DNA of 64,000 bases from Salidesulfovibrio brasiliensis JCM 12178. GTDB lineage: Bacteria > Desulfobacterota > Desulfovibrionia > Desulfovibrionales > Desulfovibrionaceae. Below, one piece after another: positions 18,309 through 28,310 of this stretch; within the stretch, counting starts at the first letter, position 1; each line of letters starts with the position of its first letter. The stretch covers positions 1-64,000 of the forward strand of contig NZ_BBCB01000007.1 of assembly GCF_001311825.1 (NCBI RefSeq), given 5' to 3'. Below the pieces are notes generated by a model. That model was not told where the DNA came from. It worked only from the letters and a program-made list of their open reading frames with translations, and searched no databases. The position numbers were made by a program, and so were the translations under genes.

Positions 18309-21300
18309 CTAGACCTCGAAGAGCATCTCAAGGTCGTCGCGCGTGAGGCTCTTGAGCGCGGACTGGCCCGGGATGATGGCTTCGGCGACGTCTTTTTTCT
18401 GCTCCTGCAGCTTGAGGATCTTTTCCTCGACGGTGTTCTGGCAGATCATCTTGTAGGCGAAGACCTGACGTTTCTGGCCGATGCGGTGCGTGCGGTCGGT
18501 AGCCTGATTTTCCACCGCCGGGTTCCACCACGGGTCGTAGTGGATGACGTAGTCCGCGCTGGTGAGGTTCAGGCCGGTGCCGCCCGCCTTGAGCGAGATG
18601 AGGAAGATCGGGATGTCCGGGCTGTCGTTGAAGCGGTCCACCTGCTCGAAGCGGTCCTTGCTCGCGCCGTCGAGGTAGCAGAAGGGGATTTCCTTGATCT
18701 GCAGCCATGAGCGGATAACGTGCAGCATCTGCACGAACTGCGAGAAGACGAGCACCTTGTGGCCGCCCTCGATGATGTCGCCCACGAGGTCCTTGAAGGC
18801 GTCGAACTTGCCGGAGGGCAGGTTGGTGTCCACGCCGGGCATGTCCAGCTTCAGGAGGCGCGGATGGCAGCAGATCTGCCTGAGCTTGAGCAGCGCGTCG
18901 AGAATGGACATCTGGCTCTTGGCCAGCCCTTTTTCGTCCACGTCCTTGAGCACCTGATCCTTGAGCTTCTTGGCAAGCGCGTTGTAGAGGTCGCGCTGCT
19001 CGTCGATGAGGTCGCAGTAGTGCGTGGTCTCGATCTTGGGCGGCAGGTCGCGGGCAACCATGTTCTTGGTGCGCCGCAGGATGAACGGCTTCACGCGGGA
19101 GCGGAGGTAGTCGAGCGTTTCCTCGTCCCCGTCCTTGATGGGCTTGACGATGCCGCGCTGGAAAGAGTGCTGCGAGCCGAGGAAGCCGGGCATGAGAAAC
19201 TCGAAGAGCGACCAGAGCTCGAAAAGGTTGTTCTCGATGGGCGTGCCCGAGAGGCACAGCTTCATGTCCGCTTCCAGCTTGCGCACGGAGCGGGCCGTGA
19301 TGGTGTTCGGGTTCTTGATGTTCTGGGCTTCGTCAAGAATGACCGAGGCGTACTTGTACTTGAGCAGCTCGTCCAGATCGCGGCGAAGCAGCGCGTAGGT
19401 GGTGATGACCAGATTGGAGTCCTTGATCTTGGCGAACAGGTCCTCGCGCTTGGTGCCGTAAATGGTCAGGCGCTTGAGCTCCGGCACGAACTTCTGCGCC
19501 TCGCGCTCCCAGTTTGGCAGCACCGAGGTGGGCACCACGATGAGGTTCGGGCCGTTTGCGCCCTTTTGGGTCATGGAGAGGATGAACGAGAGCGTCTGGA
19601 TGGTTTTGCCGAGACCCATTTCGTCAGCGAGGATGCCGCCAAACCCGTAGTCGCGCAGGAAGTTCAGGTAGCTCAGGCCGTCCACCTGATAGGGGCGCAG
19701 GGTGGCGTTGAGCCCCGTGGGCTGCTCCACGTTTTTGATTTCCTGGAAATTGTGGATCTTCTCCCGCAGCTCCACGAAGAATTCGTCCGTGCGCGTGTTG
19801 GGGATGTCTTCCAGCAGTTTGTCCAGCACCGGGGCCTCGAACTGCTTGAAGGTTGTCTGGGGCGGCTTTTCGGGGTCGTACCCGAGCGCCTTCAGTTTGT
19901 AGCCGAGGCGTTGCAGCCACGACTCCGGCAGCGAGGTGTACGAGCCGTCCTTGAGCTGCACGTACCGCTTGCCCTGCGTCCACGCCTTCCAGATTTTGTC
20001 GATGGGCACGCGCTGGTCGTCGTATTCCACGTTGAGGTCGAGGTTGAACCACTTGTTTTCCTCGTCGCTCTCCACCTCGGCCACGATCTCGGGCTTGGAA
20101 TTGCGGACCTTGTAGCGGGTCAGGTTCTTTTCGCCGAAAACGCGGTAGGCCTCCACCAGCATGGGGTAGTAGTCCAGCAGGAAGTTGATGGCCTCTTCCT
20201 GCTCCATGAACCAGATATGGTTGCTGCGCGGCTGGAATCCCATGTCGGCCAGCTCGGCCAGCAGCATGGCTTCCTCTTCCTGAGCGCGCCGGATGAGGTA
20301 GCTCTTGCCCTCGTAATGGTAGGAGCCGGTCTGCAGGTCCGGGTTGGGGCCGGGCAGGGAGAACTCGCCGTGCTCGTTCTCGTACATGTTCTGCACCTTG
20401 AGGGTGAGCAGGCTGCCTTCCTCGTCAAGGTAGAGCTTCGGGTTGTACGAGGCTTCCTGAAATATCGGGCCCACGCGCTCAAGGAAGTCGTCGTGCCCGT
20501 AGAGGTCGGAGACCGGAATCTGTGTCCAGACGCGGTCAAGAAATTCGGAAATGTCGGCATGAGGGATGATGGGGACCTGCTCCACCATGTCCTGAACGAG
20601 CTCGGGGTCCAGTCCTGTCTGCACCGGGTAGAAGGCCTGCTTGTAGTAGACCCAGAGCGGCAGACGGCCGTAGAAATAGATTTCCTCTTCTCCGGAAATG
20701 GAGAAGGGGACCTGATCCTCGCGCGCCAGCAGGGTGTCGAAATGCAGCCCGTCCTCGCTCAGGTGCGGGGAGAGCTTGAGCTGCATGGTTTTGTTTTCGA
20801 TGCGGATGGGCTGGTCGGTCTCGCGCAGGTAAAGGTAGTATTCGTTCTTGACCGCGCGGAAGAACCACGAATGCAGCCCTGCGGGAATCTCCACGCGGTG
20901 GCCCCAGTATTCGAGGTAGTGGCCGATCATGCCAGCCACGCGGGGCAGGGACGGGGAAGTGTCGCACCAGTCAGGGTTCTCGACGATCTGGTGCAGGGTG
21001 ACTTCGTTTTGGACCGAGGAAATGCCGGACTTGTTCTGGCGGGCGCGGTAGAAGGCCACCTGCAGGCGTCCCGGTTCCGGGTACAGGCGGTAGATGATGT
21101 AATGCTTGCCCGCCTCCGGTTCCAGCTCGGTGGCGAAGAAGGGGCGGAAGGTCTGGTGCCAGTCGGTTCTTGGCGTGGGGATGTCCTCGCCCTTGTCGCT
21201 ATTGACCGAGTGGCTGAGCTTCAGGACCGTGGCGGCCACGTGCTTGCAGACGCCGGAGAAGGACTCCGGGCAGTTGCAATAGTAGTTGATGGTCTGGTCG

Positions 21301-21518
21301 CCGAGGTTCAGCCCTACTTCCGAGGAGTAGTTCTGAAAGTCGTCGCCCTGGACCATTCCGTCGATGTCCCAATACTGTTCGCGTTTCTTGAGATCGAGCT
21401 TGCTCACGCCGTTGGTGGCAACAATCTCCTGAGCCATCTCCAAAATGTATTCGGGGATGGTGTCTTCAATGAAATCGTGAAGTATCGTTTTGACGATTGC
21501 TTCTTCGCCGTTTGCCAT
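18309..21518 (-). CDS. SWIM zinc-finger Snf2-family helicase
   Basis: A 1069-residue protein. The N-terminal SWIM finger has ligands C81, C83, C91 and H93 (CNC-x7-CKH). A long middle region (about 100-590) follows, then a two-lobe Snf2 ATPase with ILADEMGLGKTIQT (about residue 632), VILDEAQNIKN (DExQ box), the LSGTPIENN motif III region, FLISLKAGGTGLNLTSADYV and the RTHRIGQ motif VI. It is an ATP-driven DNA translocase of the HepA/RapA-like superfamily 2 group with a substrate-binding finger. Its substrate in bacteria is unknown; roles in transcription recycling or repair are proposed for relatives. It is followed 1 base later by the membrane protein gene. Confidence 0.92.
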   Translation of the reverse strand: MANGEEAIVKTILHDFIEDTIPEYILEMAQEIVATNGVSKLDLKKREQYWDIDGMVQGDDFQNYSSEVGLNLGDQTINYYCNCPESFSGVCKHVAATVLKLSHSVNSDKGEDIPTPRTDWHQTFRPFFATELEPEAGKHYIIYRLYPEPGRLQVAFYRARQNKSGISSVQNEVTLHQIVENPDWCDTSPSLPRVAGMIGHYLEYWGHRVEIPAGLHSWFFRAVKNEYYLYLRETDQPIRIENKTMQLKLSPHLSEDGLHFDTLLAREDQVPFSISGEEEIYFYGRLPLWVYYKQAFYPVQTGLDPELVQDMVEQVPIIPHADISEFLDRVWTQIPVSDLYGHDDFLERVGPIFQEASYNPKLYLDEEGSLLTLKVQNMYENEHGEFSLPGPNPDLQTGSYHYEGKSYLIRRAQEEEAMLLAELADMGFQPRSNHIWFMEQEEAINFLLDYYPMLVEAYRVFGEKNLTRYKVRNSKPEIVAEVESDEENKWFNLDLNVEYDDQRVPIDKIWKAWTQGKRYVQLKDGSYTSLPESWLQRLGYKLKALGYDPEKPPQTTFKQFEAPVLDKLLEDIPNTRTDEFFVELREKIHNFQEIKNVEQPTGLNATLRPYQVDGLSYLNFLRDYGFGGILADEMGLGKTIQTLSFILSMTQKGANGPNLIVVPTSVLPNWEREAQKFVPELKRLTIYGTKREDLFAKIKDSNLVITTYALLRRDLDELLKYKYASVILDEAQNIKNPNTITARSVRKLEADMKLCLSGTPIENNLFELWSLFEFLMPGFLGSQHSFQRGIVKPIKDGDEETLDYLRSRVKPFILRRTKNMVARDLPPKIETTHYCDLIDEQRDLYNALAKKLKDQVLKDVDEKGLAKSQMSILDALLKLRQICCHPRLLKLDMPGVDTNLPSGKFDAFKDLVGDIIEGGHKVLVFSQFVQMLHVIRSWLQIKEIPFCYLDGASKDRFEQVDRFNDSPDIPIFLISLKAGGTGLNLTSADYVIHYDPWWNPAVENQATDRTHRIGQKRQVFAYKMICQNTVEEKILKLQEQKKDVAEAIIPGQSALKSLTRDDLEMLFEV

Positions 21519-21695
21519 GCCGGACAGACTCCTTGCGTCCGTTTTGTCCTGGACTATCCCTTCCGTGTCGGGAGTTTATTCCCTCTTCCTTTTGTCAGCG
21601 CCCTTGGCTTTTGTGCCACGATGGTTAATACTGACGAAACGTCCCGCGTGTATCCGAATTTATATGGTCAAAACAAGCTCTTTTGGCAAGAAAAA

Positions 21696-23282
21696 ATGAG
21701 ACTGAGCCTTCTTCTTATATTGGTCCTTGCATGTATTCCGGCCCCTTCGCTAGCCGAAGAACCGGTCTACGGGGGGCGCATTGTCGAGCCCATGCTGGGG
21801 CGCATCACCAACCTGATCCCGCAGCTGGCAACGGATGGGGGGTCCCATGCCGTGGCCAGTTACATCTATGTCTCGCCGCTCAAGTACAACAAGAATATCG
21901 AGCTTGTGCCCTATGCGGCCGAGTCTTTCGAGGTGCTCGACGGTGGCAAGCACCTCAAGTTCATCCTGCGTGACGACATCCGCTGGACTGACGGCGAACC
22001 GCTCACCGCGGACGATGTCGAGTTCACCTACCGCCTGATGACAGACCCGGACACTCCTACAGCATACGCTTCTGATTGGAATGCGATCAAGGAATTCCGC
22101 AAAACGGGCCGTTATTCTTTTGAGGTCTTCTACGAAAAGCCGTTCGCCCGCTCGCTGGTGACGTGGGCGTCCGAGATACTGCCCAAGCATCTGCTGGAGG
22201 GTGAGGACCTCGTGAAGACCGAGCTTGCAAGGAAGCCTGTCGGGGCCGGTCCCTACAAGCTCAAGGAGTGGCTGCCGGGTCGGCATGTCACCCTTGAAGC
22301 CAATGACGACTTTTTTGACGGCAGACCTTACATCGACGAGGTGCATTACCGCATCATATCCGATATCTCAACCCAATTTCTGGAACTCAAGGCAGGGAAT
22401 CTGGATTACATGGGCCTGACCCCGCTCCAGTATCTGCGCCAGACCACCGGAAAACGCTGGGATTCGCGCTTCAACAAGTTCAAGTACCTCTCCTTCGGCT
22501 ACACCTACCTCGGGTTCAACCTCCGCCATCCCTTTTTCAAGGATAAAACGGTGCGAAAAGCCCTGAGTTACGCCATCGACAAGGATGAGATCGTCAAAGG
22601 GGTGCTCTTTGGTCTCGGGGTCCCGGCCATCGGTCCGTACAAGCCGGGCACATGGCAGTATAACGATGACCTCCACGACTACGGCTATGATCCGGATAGA
22701 GCGCTGGAGATGCTTGCCGAGGCGGGCTGGACGGATTCCGACGGTGACGGCTGGCTGGACAGGGACGGCAAGCCCTTCTGGTTCACCATCATCACCAATC
22801 AGGGCAACTCAAAGCGGGCCAAGTGCGCGGTCATCATCCAGCGTCGTCTGCGCGACATCGGCATCAAGGTCGACATCCGGACCATAGAATGGTCCTCGTT
22901 CATCGCCGAGTTCGTGGACAAGGGCCGCTTCGACGCGGTCATCCTGAGCTGGAACATTCTGCAGGACCCGGACCTCTTCAATGTCTGGCATTCCTCGCAG
23001 GCCGAAAACGGCGGCCTGAACTTCGTCAACTACAAGAACGCCGAGCTGGACGAGCTGCTCATAGAGGGCCAGCGAAGTCTGGATCAGGCTCAGCGGCAGA
23101 AAATCTACCATCGGGCGCAGGAAATACTTCACGAAGACCAGCCTTACGTGTTCTTGTACGTCCCGTATTCATTGCCCATAATCTCCGCCCGGATACATGG
23201 CGTGGAACCCGCGCCCGCAGGCATCAGCCACAACTTCATTCGCTGGTGGATTCCGAAAACCATGCAGATGCGAAAACAATAG
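21696..23282 (+). CDS. Peptide ABC transporter substrate-binding protein
   Basis: A 528-residue solute-binding protein of the DppA/OppA family (SBP type 5). It has a cleavable signal peptide ending PAPSLAEE (residues 1-20). LKFILRDDIRWTDGEPLTA, followed by DVEFTYRLM (about 85-112), is the family signature; FNLRHPFFKDKTVRKALSYA and GDGWLDRDG come later. It sits in the periplasm and delivers peptides or similar oligomers to an inner-membrane permease; no permease is beside it, but OppB/OppC-like permeases are coded at 29974-31807. The ATG at 21696 has a weak, A-rich upstream region. A much longer open frame runs in from upstream antisense to the helicase and is not real. The rel gene starts 3 bases after its stop. 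Confidence 0.9.
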   Translation: MRLSLLLILVLACIPAPSLAEEPVYGGRIVEPMLGRITNLIPQLATDGGSHAVASYIYVSPLKYNKNIELVPYAAESFEVLDGGKHLKFILRDDIRWTDGEPLTADDVEFTYRLMTDPDTPTAYASDWNAIKEFRKTGRYSFEVFYEKPFARSLVTWASEILPKHLLEGEDLVKTELARKPVGAGPYKLKEWLPGRHVTLEANDDFFDGRPYIDEVHYRIISDISTQFLELKAGNLDYMGLTPLQYLRQTTGKRWDSRFNKFKYLSFGYTYLGFNLRHPFFKDKTVRKALSYAIDKDEIVKGVLFGLGVPAIGPYKPGTWQYNDDLHDYGYDPDRALEMLAEAGWTDSDGDGWLDRDGKPFWFTIITNQGNSKRAKCAVIIQRRLRDIGIKVDIRTIEWSSFIAEFVDKGRFDAVILSWNILQDPDLFNVWHSSQAENGGLNFVNYKNAELDELLIEGQRSLDQAQRQKIYHRAQEILHEDQPYVFLYVPYSLPIISARIHGVEPAPAGISHNFIRWWIPKTMQMRKQ

Positions 23283-23285
23283 AAC

Positions 23286-25448
23286 ATGATACGAATTACC
23301 GACATTACCGACCGGGTAGCCAGCTACATCGACAACCCGGACCTTGAACTTCTCCAGCGTGCCTACGTGTTTGCGGCTCAGTCGCATGACGGCGTGGTGC
23401 GCCTTTCCGGCGAGCCGTACATTTCGCACCCCATGTCCGTGGCCAACCAGCTTGCCATCATGCAGCTGGACGAAGCCACCGTGGCCGCCGGGCTGCTGCA
23501 CGACGTGGTGGAGGATACCGAGACAAGCATCGACGAGATCGAAGAACTCTTCGGTGAGGAAGTGGCCGACATCGTGGACGGTGTCACCAAGATCGGGAAG
23601 ATGCAGTTCGAGTCCAAGGCCGTTGCTCAGGCCGAGAACATGCGCAAGATGATTCTGGCCATGGCCGAGGACATCCGCGTGCTCATGGTCAAGCTTGCCG
23701 ACCGCCTGCACAACATGCGCACGCTGGAGCACATGAAGCCCATCAAGCAGCGCATGATCGCGCAGGAGACGCTCGACATCTACGCGCCGCTGGCCAACCG
23801 CCTCGGACTGCACCGCATCAAGACCGAGCTTGAGGACATGTGTCTGCAGTACCTCAAGCCGGACGTGTACGAGCAACTCTCCGACGCCGTGGCCCAGCAC
23901 CGCTCCTCCGGGCAGGAGTATATCGACAAGGTCATCGGTCTTGTTTCGGGCATGCTCAAGAAGAACAAGATCAGGCACCGGGTTTTCGGCCGCACCAAGC
24001 ACCTGAACTCCACGCACCAGAAGATGGAGCAGCAGGGGCTGACCTTCGAGGAGATCTACGACCTCATCGCCTTCCGCATCATCGTGGATTCCATCAAGGA
24101 CTGCTACGCGGTGCTGGGGCTCATTCACGCTGAGTGGAAGCCGATTCCCGGGCGGTTCAAGGACTACATTTCCATCCCGAAGGCCAACATGTACCAGAGC
24201 CTTCACTCCACGGTCATTGGCCCGGATGGCGAGCGCATCGAGTTCCAGATTCGCACCGAAGAAATGCACCGTGTGGCCGAATACGGCGTGGCCGCCCACT
24301 GGCAGTACAAGGAGGTGGGCAAGGGCAGCAGAAAGGGCAAGAGCACCGGCCAGCGCGACGCAGAGCGTTTTACGTGGCTGCGCCAGATTCTGGACTGGCA
24401 GCGCGAGCTCAACGACCCGCGCGAGTTTATGGCCTCCCTGCGCATCGACCTCTTTCAGGAAGAGGTCTACGTGTTCACCCCGCAGGGTGACATCAAGGAG
24501 CTGCCCGACGGGGCCACCCCCATTGATTTTGCCTACATGATCCACTCCGAGGTGGGGGACCACTGCGCGGGCGCCAAGGTGAACGGTCGTCTCGTGCCGC
24601 TGCACACCCAGCTCAAGAACGGCGACTCCGTCGAGATCATCACCGACAAGAACCGCGTGCCCAGCCGCGACTGGCTCAAGTTCGTCAAGACCGCCAAGGC
24701 CCGCACGCGCATCAAGCAGTACATCCGCACCATCGAGCGCGAGCGGAGCATCTCGCTGGCCAAGGAGCTGCTGGAAAAGGAAGGGCGCAGGCACGGCATC
24801 AACGTGCAGAAAGCCCTCAAGGACGGGCACTTCGTCAAGCTGGCCGAAGAGTTCAACTGCGGCAGCGCGGACGACCTGCTCTATCAGGTGGGCTTTTCCC
24901 GCTTCACCCCGCGCAAGGTGCTGCGCCGACTCTACGCCATTGTCCATGGCGGCGAGAAGCCCGAGCGTCCCGGCCAGCGTCGCCATCAGGAAGACAACAA
25001 GAAGCCCAAGTCCGACGGGCTGACCATCTCGGGCGTGGACAACGTGCTTGTCCGCTTCGCAAGCTGCTGCAACCCGCTGCCGGGCGAGCCCATCGTGGGC
25101 TACATCACTCGCGGCCGGGGCGTCACGGTGCACCGCGCGGACTGCCACAACGTCAAGAACTTCGAGTCCGAGCGGCTTCTGAGCGTTTCATGGGAAGGCG
25201 AGGAGGAACGCTCCTACCCGGCCAAGATCCGCATCCGCTGCCTGAACAAGCTGGGCATGCTCGGAAGCATATGCAACATTCTGGCGCAGGCAGAGGTGAA
25301 CATCGACTCCGGCACGTTCCAGTCCAACGTGGACGGCACGTCCGATCTCAACTTCACGGTGGACGTCAAGGACCTCAACCAGCTCTATTCGGCGCTGGCA
25401 AAGGTCAAGTCCCTTGAGGCGGTGAAGGAGGCGACCCGCGTTTCCTAG
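23286..25448 (+). CDS. rel: Bifunctional (p)ppGpp synthetase/hydrolase
   Basis: A 720-residue RelA/SpoT homologue. Domains: HD hydrolase with HD and ED motifs (GLLHDVVEDTETS, about residues 68-80); synthetase with FGRTKHLNSTHQKM and GRFKDYISIPKANMYQSLHS (about 285-310); a TGS domain (from about 395, VYVFTPQGDIKELP); a zinc-finger-like region with FASCCNPLPG; and a C-terminal ACT domain. The synthetase contains RFKD, the RxKD form of bifunctional enzymes, rather than the ExDD of synthesis-only RelA, and the HD site is intact. It makes and breaks the stringent-response alarmone. The start is 3 bases after the binding-protein gene. Confidence 0.95.
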   Translation: MIRITDITDRVASYIDNPDLELLQRAYVFAAQSHDGVVRLSGEPYISHPMSVANQLAIMQLDEATVAAGLLHDVVEDTETSIDEIEELFGEEVADIVDGVTKIGKMQFESKAVAQAENMRKMILAMAEDIRVLMVKLADRLHNMRTLEHMKPIKQRMIAQETLDIYAPLANRLGLHRIKTELEDMCLQYLKPDVYEQLSDAVAQHRSSGQEYIDKVIGLVSGMLKKNKIRHRVFGRTKHLNSTHQKMEQQGLTFEEIYDLIAFRIIVDSIKDCYAVLGLIHAEWKPIPGRFKDYISIPKANMYQSLHSTVIGPDGERIEFQIRTEEMHRVAEYGVAAHWQYKEVGKGSRKGKSTGQRDAERFTWLRQILDWQRELNDPREFMASLRIDLFQEEVYVFTPQGDIKELPDGATPIDFAYMIHSEVGDHCAGAKVNGRLVPLHTQLKNGDSVEIITDKNRVPSRDWLKFVKTAKARTRIKQYIRTIERERSISLAKELLEKEGRRHGINVQKALKDGHFVKLAEEFNCGSADDLLYQVGFSRFTPRKVLRRLYAIVHGGEKPERPGQRRHQEDNKKPKSDGLTISGVDNVLVRFASCCNPLPGEPIVGYITRGRGVTVHRADCHNVKNFESERLLSVSWEGEEERSYPAKIRIRCLNKLGMLGSICNILAQAEVNIDSGTFQSNVDGTSDLNFTVDVKDLNQLYSALAKVKSLEAVKEATRVS

Positions 25449-25460
25449 CGGGAGGGGAGT

Positions 25461-25880
25461 CTAGCGGATGTAGCCTTGAAGGCGGGAGCTTTCGGGGTCC
25501 GCAAAGTTTGCCATGGCCGTGAGCATGGGGCGGAAGCCGAACTTCTCGTAGAAGCCTTCCTTGCCCGGCACGGCCCACAGGACCACGCTGGGCGCGTCAC
25601 AGCGTTTGAGCGCAGCTTTCATGAGCTGTCTGCCGACGCCGGTTCCCTGCGCCTGCGGCAGGACGCACAGGTCGTACAGTACCGCCTGACAGGTATGGTC
25701 CGAGAGCATTCGGGTCATGCCGACCAGTCTTCCGTCCTGCCACGCAAAAGCCACCACGTCGCTGTTTTCAAAGCAGCGGCGCACCACGTCGGGCTTGCGG
25801 TCAGCCAGCGGGGCGGTTCGCATCAGCTCGGCGGCCTCCTGCCAGTTAACACCCGCGCAGTCGTGCGTGATGCTTGTCAT
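25461..25880 (-). CDS. GNAT family N-acetyltransferase
   Basis: A 139-residue acetyltransferase. The acetyl-CoA motif A is visible as LYDLCVLPQAQGTGVGRQLM, and the C-terminal EGFYEKFGFRPM is the motif B end. The ATG at 25880 overlaps the stop of the upstream thioesterase as ATGA, so translation is coupled. It transfers an acetyl group from acetyl-CoA to an amine; the acceptor cannot be read from sequence. Confidence 0.85.
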   Translation of the reverse strand: MTSITHDCAGVNWQEAAELMRTAPLADRKPDVVRRCFENSDVVAFAWQDGRLVGMTRMLSDHTCQAVLYDLCVLPQAQGTGVGRQLMKAALKRCDAPSVVLWAVPGKEGFYEKFGFRPMLTAMANFADPESSRLQGYIR

Positions 25881-26608
25881 TTGGCCCACCATGTCTTCAT
25901 CCGTGCGGTCTCGCGTTCGTCGCTCTGGCGTACGAGGGAGTGCAGCACGGTGCCGTCCTCCTGCGGCGCGGCAACGGAGCGGAGCTCGTCCCCGCCAAAG
26001 CATTCGGCACGGAACTGGATGTCAGCCGCCACGCAGCAGTCGGTGGAAAGTTCGCGCGGCATGGATTCGAGGCAGTACTCAACGCTTCGCATGCTGTTCA
26101 CGTGCCCGTTGAGGTCGTGATCACCAAAACGGGCGTGCACGGCCGCATCCCACGGGCCTTCCTTGATGCGCTTCACGGCCCGGCCCTCAAAATCCACGGC
26201 CTTGTCCCGCTTGGGGATGTCGCGCTCGGCAATGAGGTCTTCCGGGGAGACCGCGCGGCGGGATTCGATGTCGATGACCGCCCATGCGCTGGTAGCCCGG
26301 CCGATGGTCACGCCGCTCCGCATGAGCAGGAAGTCGCGGGTGGCGACAGTGCGCTGGTTGCCCGAGGGCCACGTCTCGACCGTGACGTCTTCGCCGAAGC
26401 CCGGCATGGTCTCCATGTGCAAGTAGGCGCGGGAGAGCACCCATGCGCGGCCGAGCCGGTGCAGGTCCTCATAGCCGAAGCCGAGTTCCGCCGCGTGCAT
26501 GGAGGCTGCGTCCTGCAGCATGTTGCAAAGCGCGATGAGCGAGGCGCGGTTGTCCTGATCCACTTCGTAGGACCGGACGCGGTAGGTGCTGGTGTGGGTG
26601 AGTTTCAT
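25877..26608 (-). CDS. Acyl-ACP thioesterase-like protein
   Basis: A 243-residue double hot-dog protein. The first half holds ALCNMLQDAASMHAAELGFG and LSRAYLHMETMPGFGEDVTV; the second holds FGDHDLNGHVNSMRSVEY, which contains the DxNxHV catalytic motif of plant and bacterial acyl-ACP thioesterases. It should hydrolyse acyl-ACP (or acyl-CoA) to free fatty acid in the cytoplasm. I use ATG 26608; a longer TTG-started reading (26644) has no better ribosome site. It overlaps the following GNAT gene by 4 bases. Confidence 0.85.
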   Translation of the reverse strand: MKLTHTSTYRVRSYEVDQDNRASLIALCNMLQDAASMHAAELGFGYEDLHRLGRAWVLSRAYLHMETMPGFGEDVTVETWPSGNQRTVATRDFLLMRSGVTIGRATSAWAVIDIESRRAVSPEDLIAERDIPKRDKAVDFEGRAVKRIKEGPWDAAVHARFGDHDLNGHVNSMRSVEYCLESMPRELSTDCCVAADIQFRAECFGGDELRSVAAPQEDGTVLHSLVRQSDERETARMKTWWAK

Positions 26609-26687
26609 ATGGATCACATTTCTTTTCGTTGTTAGTGCAACCAATGGGGCATGCCGTTGTACGACAGCATCGCTGCCGGTGTAAAGC

Positions 26688-28302
26688 CTAGCGTTGGTTG
26701 AGGAGTTTGTCGGCCAGAGCTTCGCCCTGCTGGCCGCCGCCCGCCATGCGTACCAGCTCCTGCCGGATGGCCTTGCCCTTGAGCTCGGTGCAGCGGGTGA
26801 AGGTTTCGCCGTCCACCACTTCCTTGAGGATGGAGAAGTGCCGTTCGGCCAGACCGGCCAGTTGCGGCCAGTGGGTGATGAGGATCATCTGTTGCCGCTC
26901 GGCCAGCTCCGAGAGCTTGCGGCCCACGCTGCCGAGGGTCAGGCCGCCTATGCCCGCGTCCACTTCGTCGAAGATGAGGGTGGGCAGGTGCTCGCCGCCG
27001 GGGTTGCGGCGCAGGCTGGTCAGGGCCAGCAGCAGGCGGGAGAGTTCACCGCCCGAGGCGATCTTGTCCAGCGGCTGGGCTGGCTGGCCGGGGTTCGGGG
27101 TCCACATGATGCGCGCCCGCAGGTCGGTCACGCCGTCATGCAGCGGTACCTCGGTAAATTCGAAATGCACCTTGACGTGCTCGGAGAAGCCGAGGTCCGA
27201 AAGCTCGGCCTCGATGCGCAGGGAGAGCTCCTTGGCCGCTTTTTTCCGGGCCTTGTTCAGCGTCTCCAGCGTGCCCGAGAGCTTTTCGACGATCTCGGCT
27301 TCCTTGCGCTCAAGGGTCTTGCGGTCCAGCGAGCAGGCATCAAGGAAGGAGAGCTTTTCCTCCACCTCGGCGGCGAGGTCCACGAGGTCCGAGATGTTGC
27401 GGCCCAGCTTGCGGCGCAGCTGCGAGAGCTTGTAAAGCCGCTGCTCGATGTCGTCGAGGGTCATGTCGTCATCATCGTCGCCGAGATGTTCCGGCCCTTT
27501 GCGCAGGCGGGAGTCTATCTCGTAGAGATGAAGCCGAAACTCTTCCACGGCAGCGTGCTCCTGCTCGAAATCCGGGAAGAGCCGGGAGATGATGCCCATT
27601 TCGCGGGAAAGCAGGGAGAGCGCGTCCAACAGGCTGCTTTCGCCGTGGATGGCGTCGAGGGCGTTGCGGAAGCATTCTCCGGCCTGTTCGCGCTCCTTGA
27701 GCACCGACTTGCGCTGCTCAAGCTCGTCCTCTTCACCGGGCTGCGGGTCCACGGCGGCAATCTCGCGCTTCTGAAAATCAAGAAATTCGCGTTGACCGGC
27801 GATCTCATCGCACTTGCGGTCCAGCTCTTCCATTTCGGCAATCACGGCCTTGAGTTCGGCAAGGCGTGCGTCGCGTTCTTCCAGCAGCTTGGTGTCCGGC
27901 AGGAAGGAGTCCAGCACTTCGGACTGGAAGGCCGGGGAGAGCAGCTTCTGCTGGCCGTGCTGGCTGGTGTGGATGACCAGTTTGGGCTTGAGTTCCCGGA
28001 CCGCATCCTGCGAGCCGAGGCGGTCGTTGATGAACAGGCGGCTGCGTCCGGTGGCGGCGCTGAGTTCGCGGCGGATGACGGTTTCGCCTTCGGGCAGGAT
28101 GAACAGGGCCTCCACCTCGGCCTTTTCCGCGCCGGGGCGTACGAGCTTGCGGTCCATCTTCTCGCCGGTGATGAAGTCAACGCGCGCAGGATGAAGGATT
28201 TACCGGCGCCGGTCTCACCCGTGAGGTGTTCATGCCGGGGCCGAATTCCACTTCCGCGTCTTCGATGAGCGCGAGGTTTCGTATACGAAGCAGTTCAAGC
28301 AT
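26688..28302 (-). CDS. recN: DNA repair protein RecN, two frameshifts
   Basis: RecN is an SMC-like ATPase that acts early in double-strand break repair. The protein starts MLELLRIRNLALIED at 28302. After FGPGMN the frame shifts twice: a missing G in the GTGAGGTG stretch near 28225 and a missing C at 28181, both on the + strand. Reading across them restores the Walker A motif TGETGAGKSF and then VDFITGEKMDRKLVRPG. The remainder (26688-28157) is intact, with coiled-coil arms (about residues 160-370), ASGGELSRLLLAL (ABC signature, about 415) and FDEVDAGIGG (Walker B). Total restored length is 538 residues, normal for RecN. The damage removes the Walker A in the raw frame; both breaks are single-base. 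Confidence 0.9.
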
Positions 28303-28310
28303 CAGCTATT

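Noticed and set aside
18720-21695. Very long plus-strand open frame upstream of the peptide-binding protein
   Set aside because: It is the antisense of the Snf2 helicase and has no ribosome site or domains. Only the part from ATG 21696, with a signal peptide, is real.
23169-25148. Minus-strand open frame of about 659 codons
   Set aside because: Antisense of rel. High GC leaves long open frames; no domain is recognisable.
26694-28268. Plus-strand open frame of about 524 codons
   Set aside because: Antisense shadow of recN.
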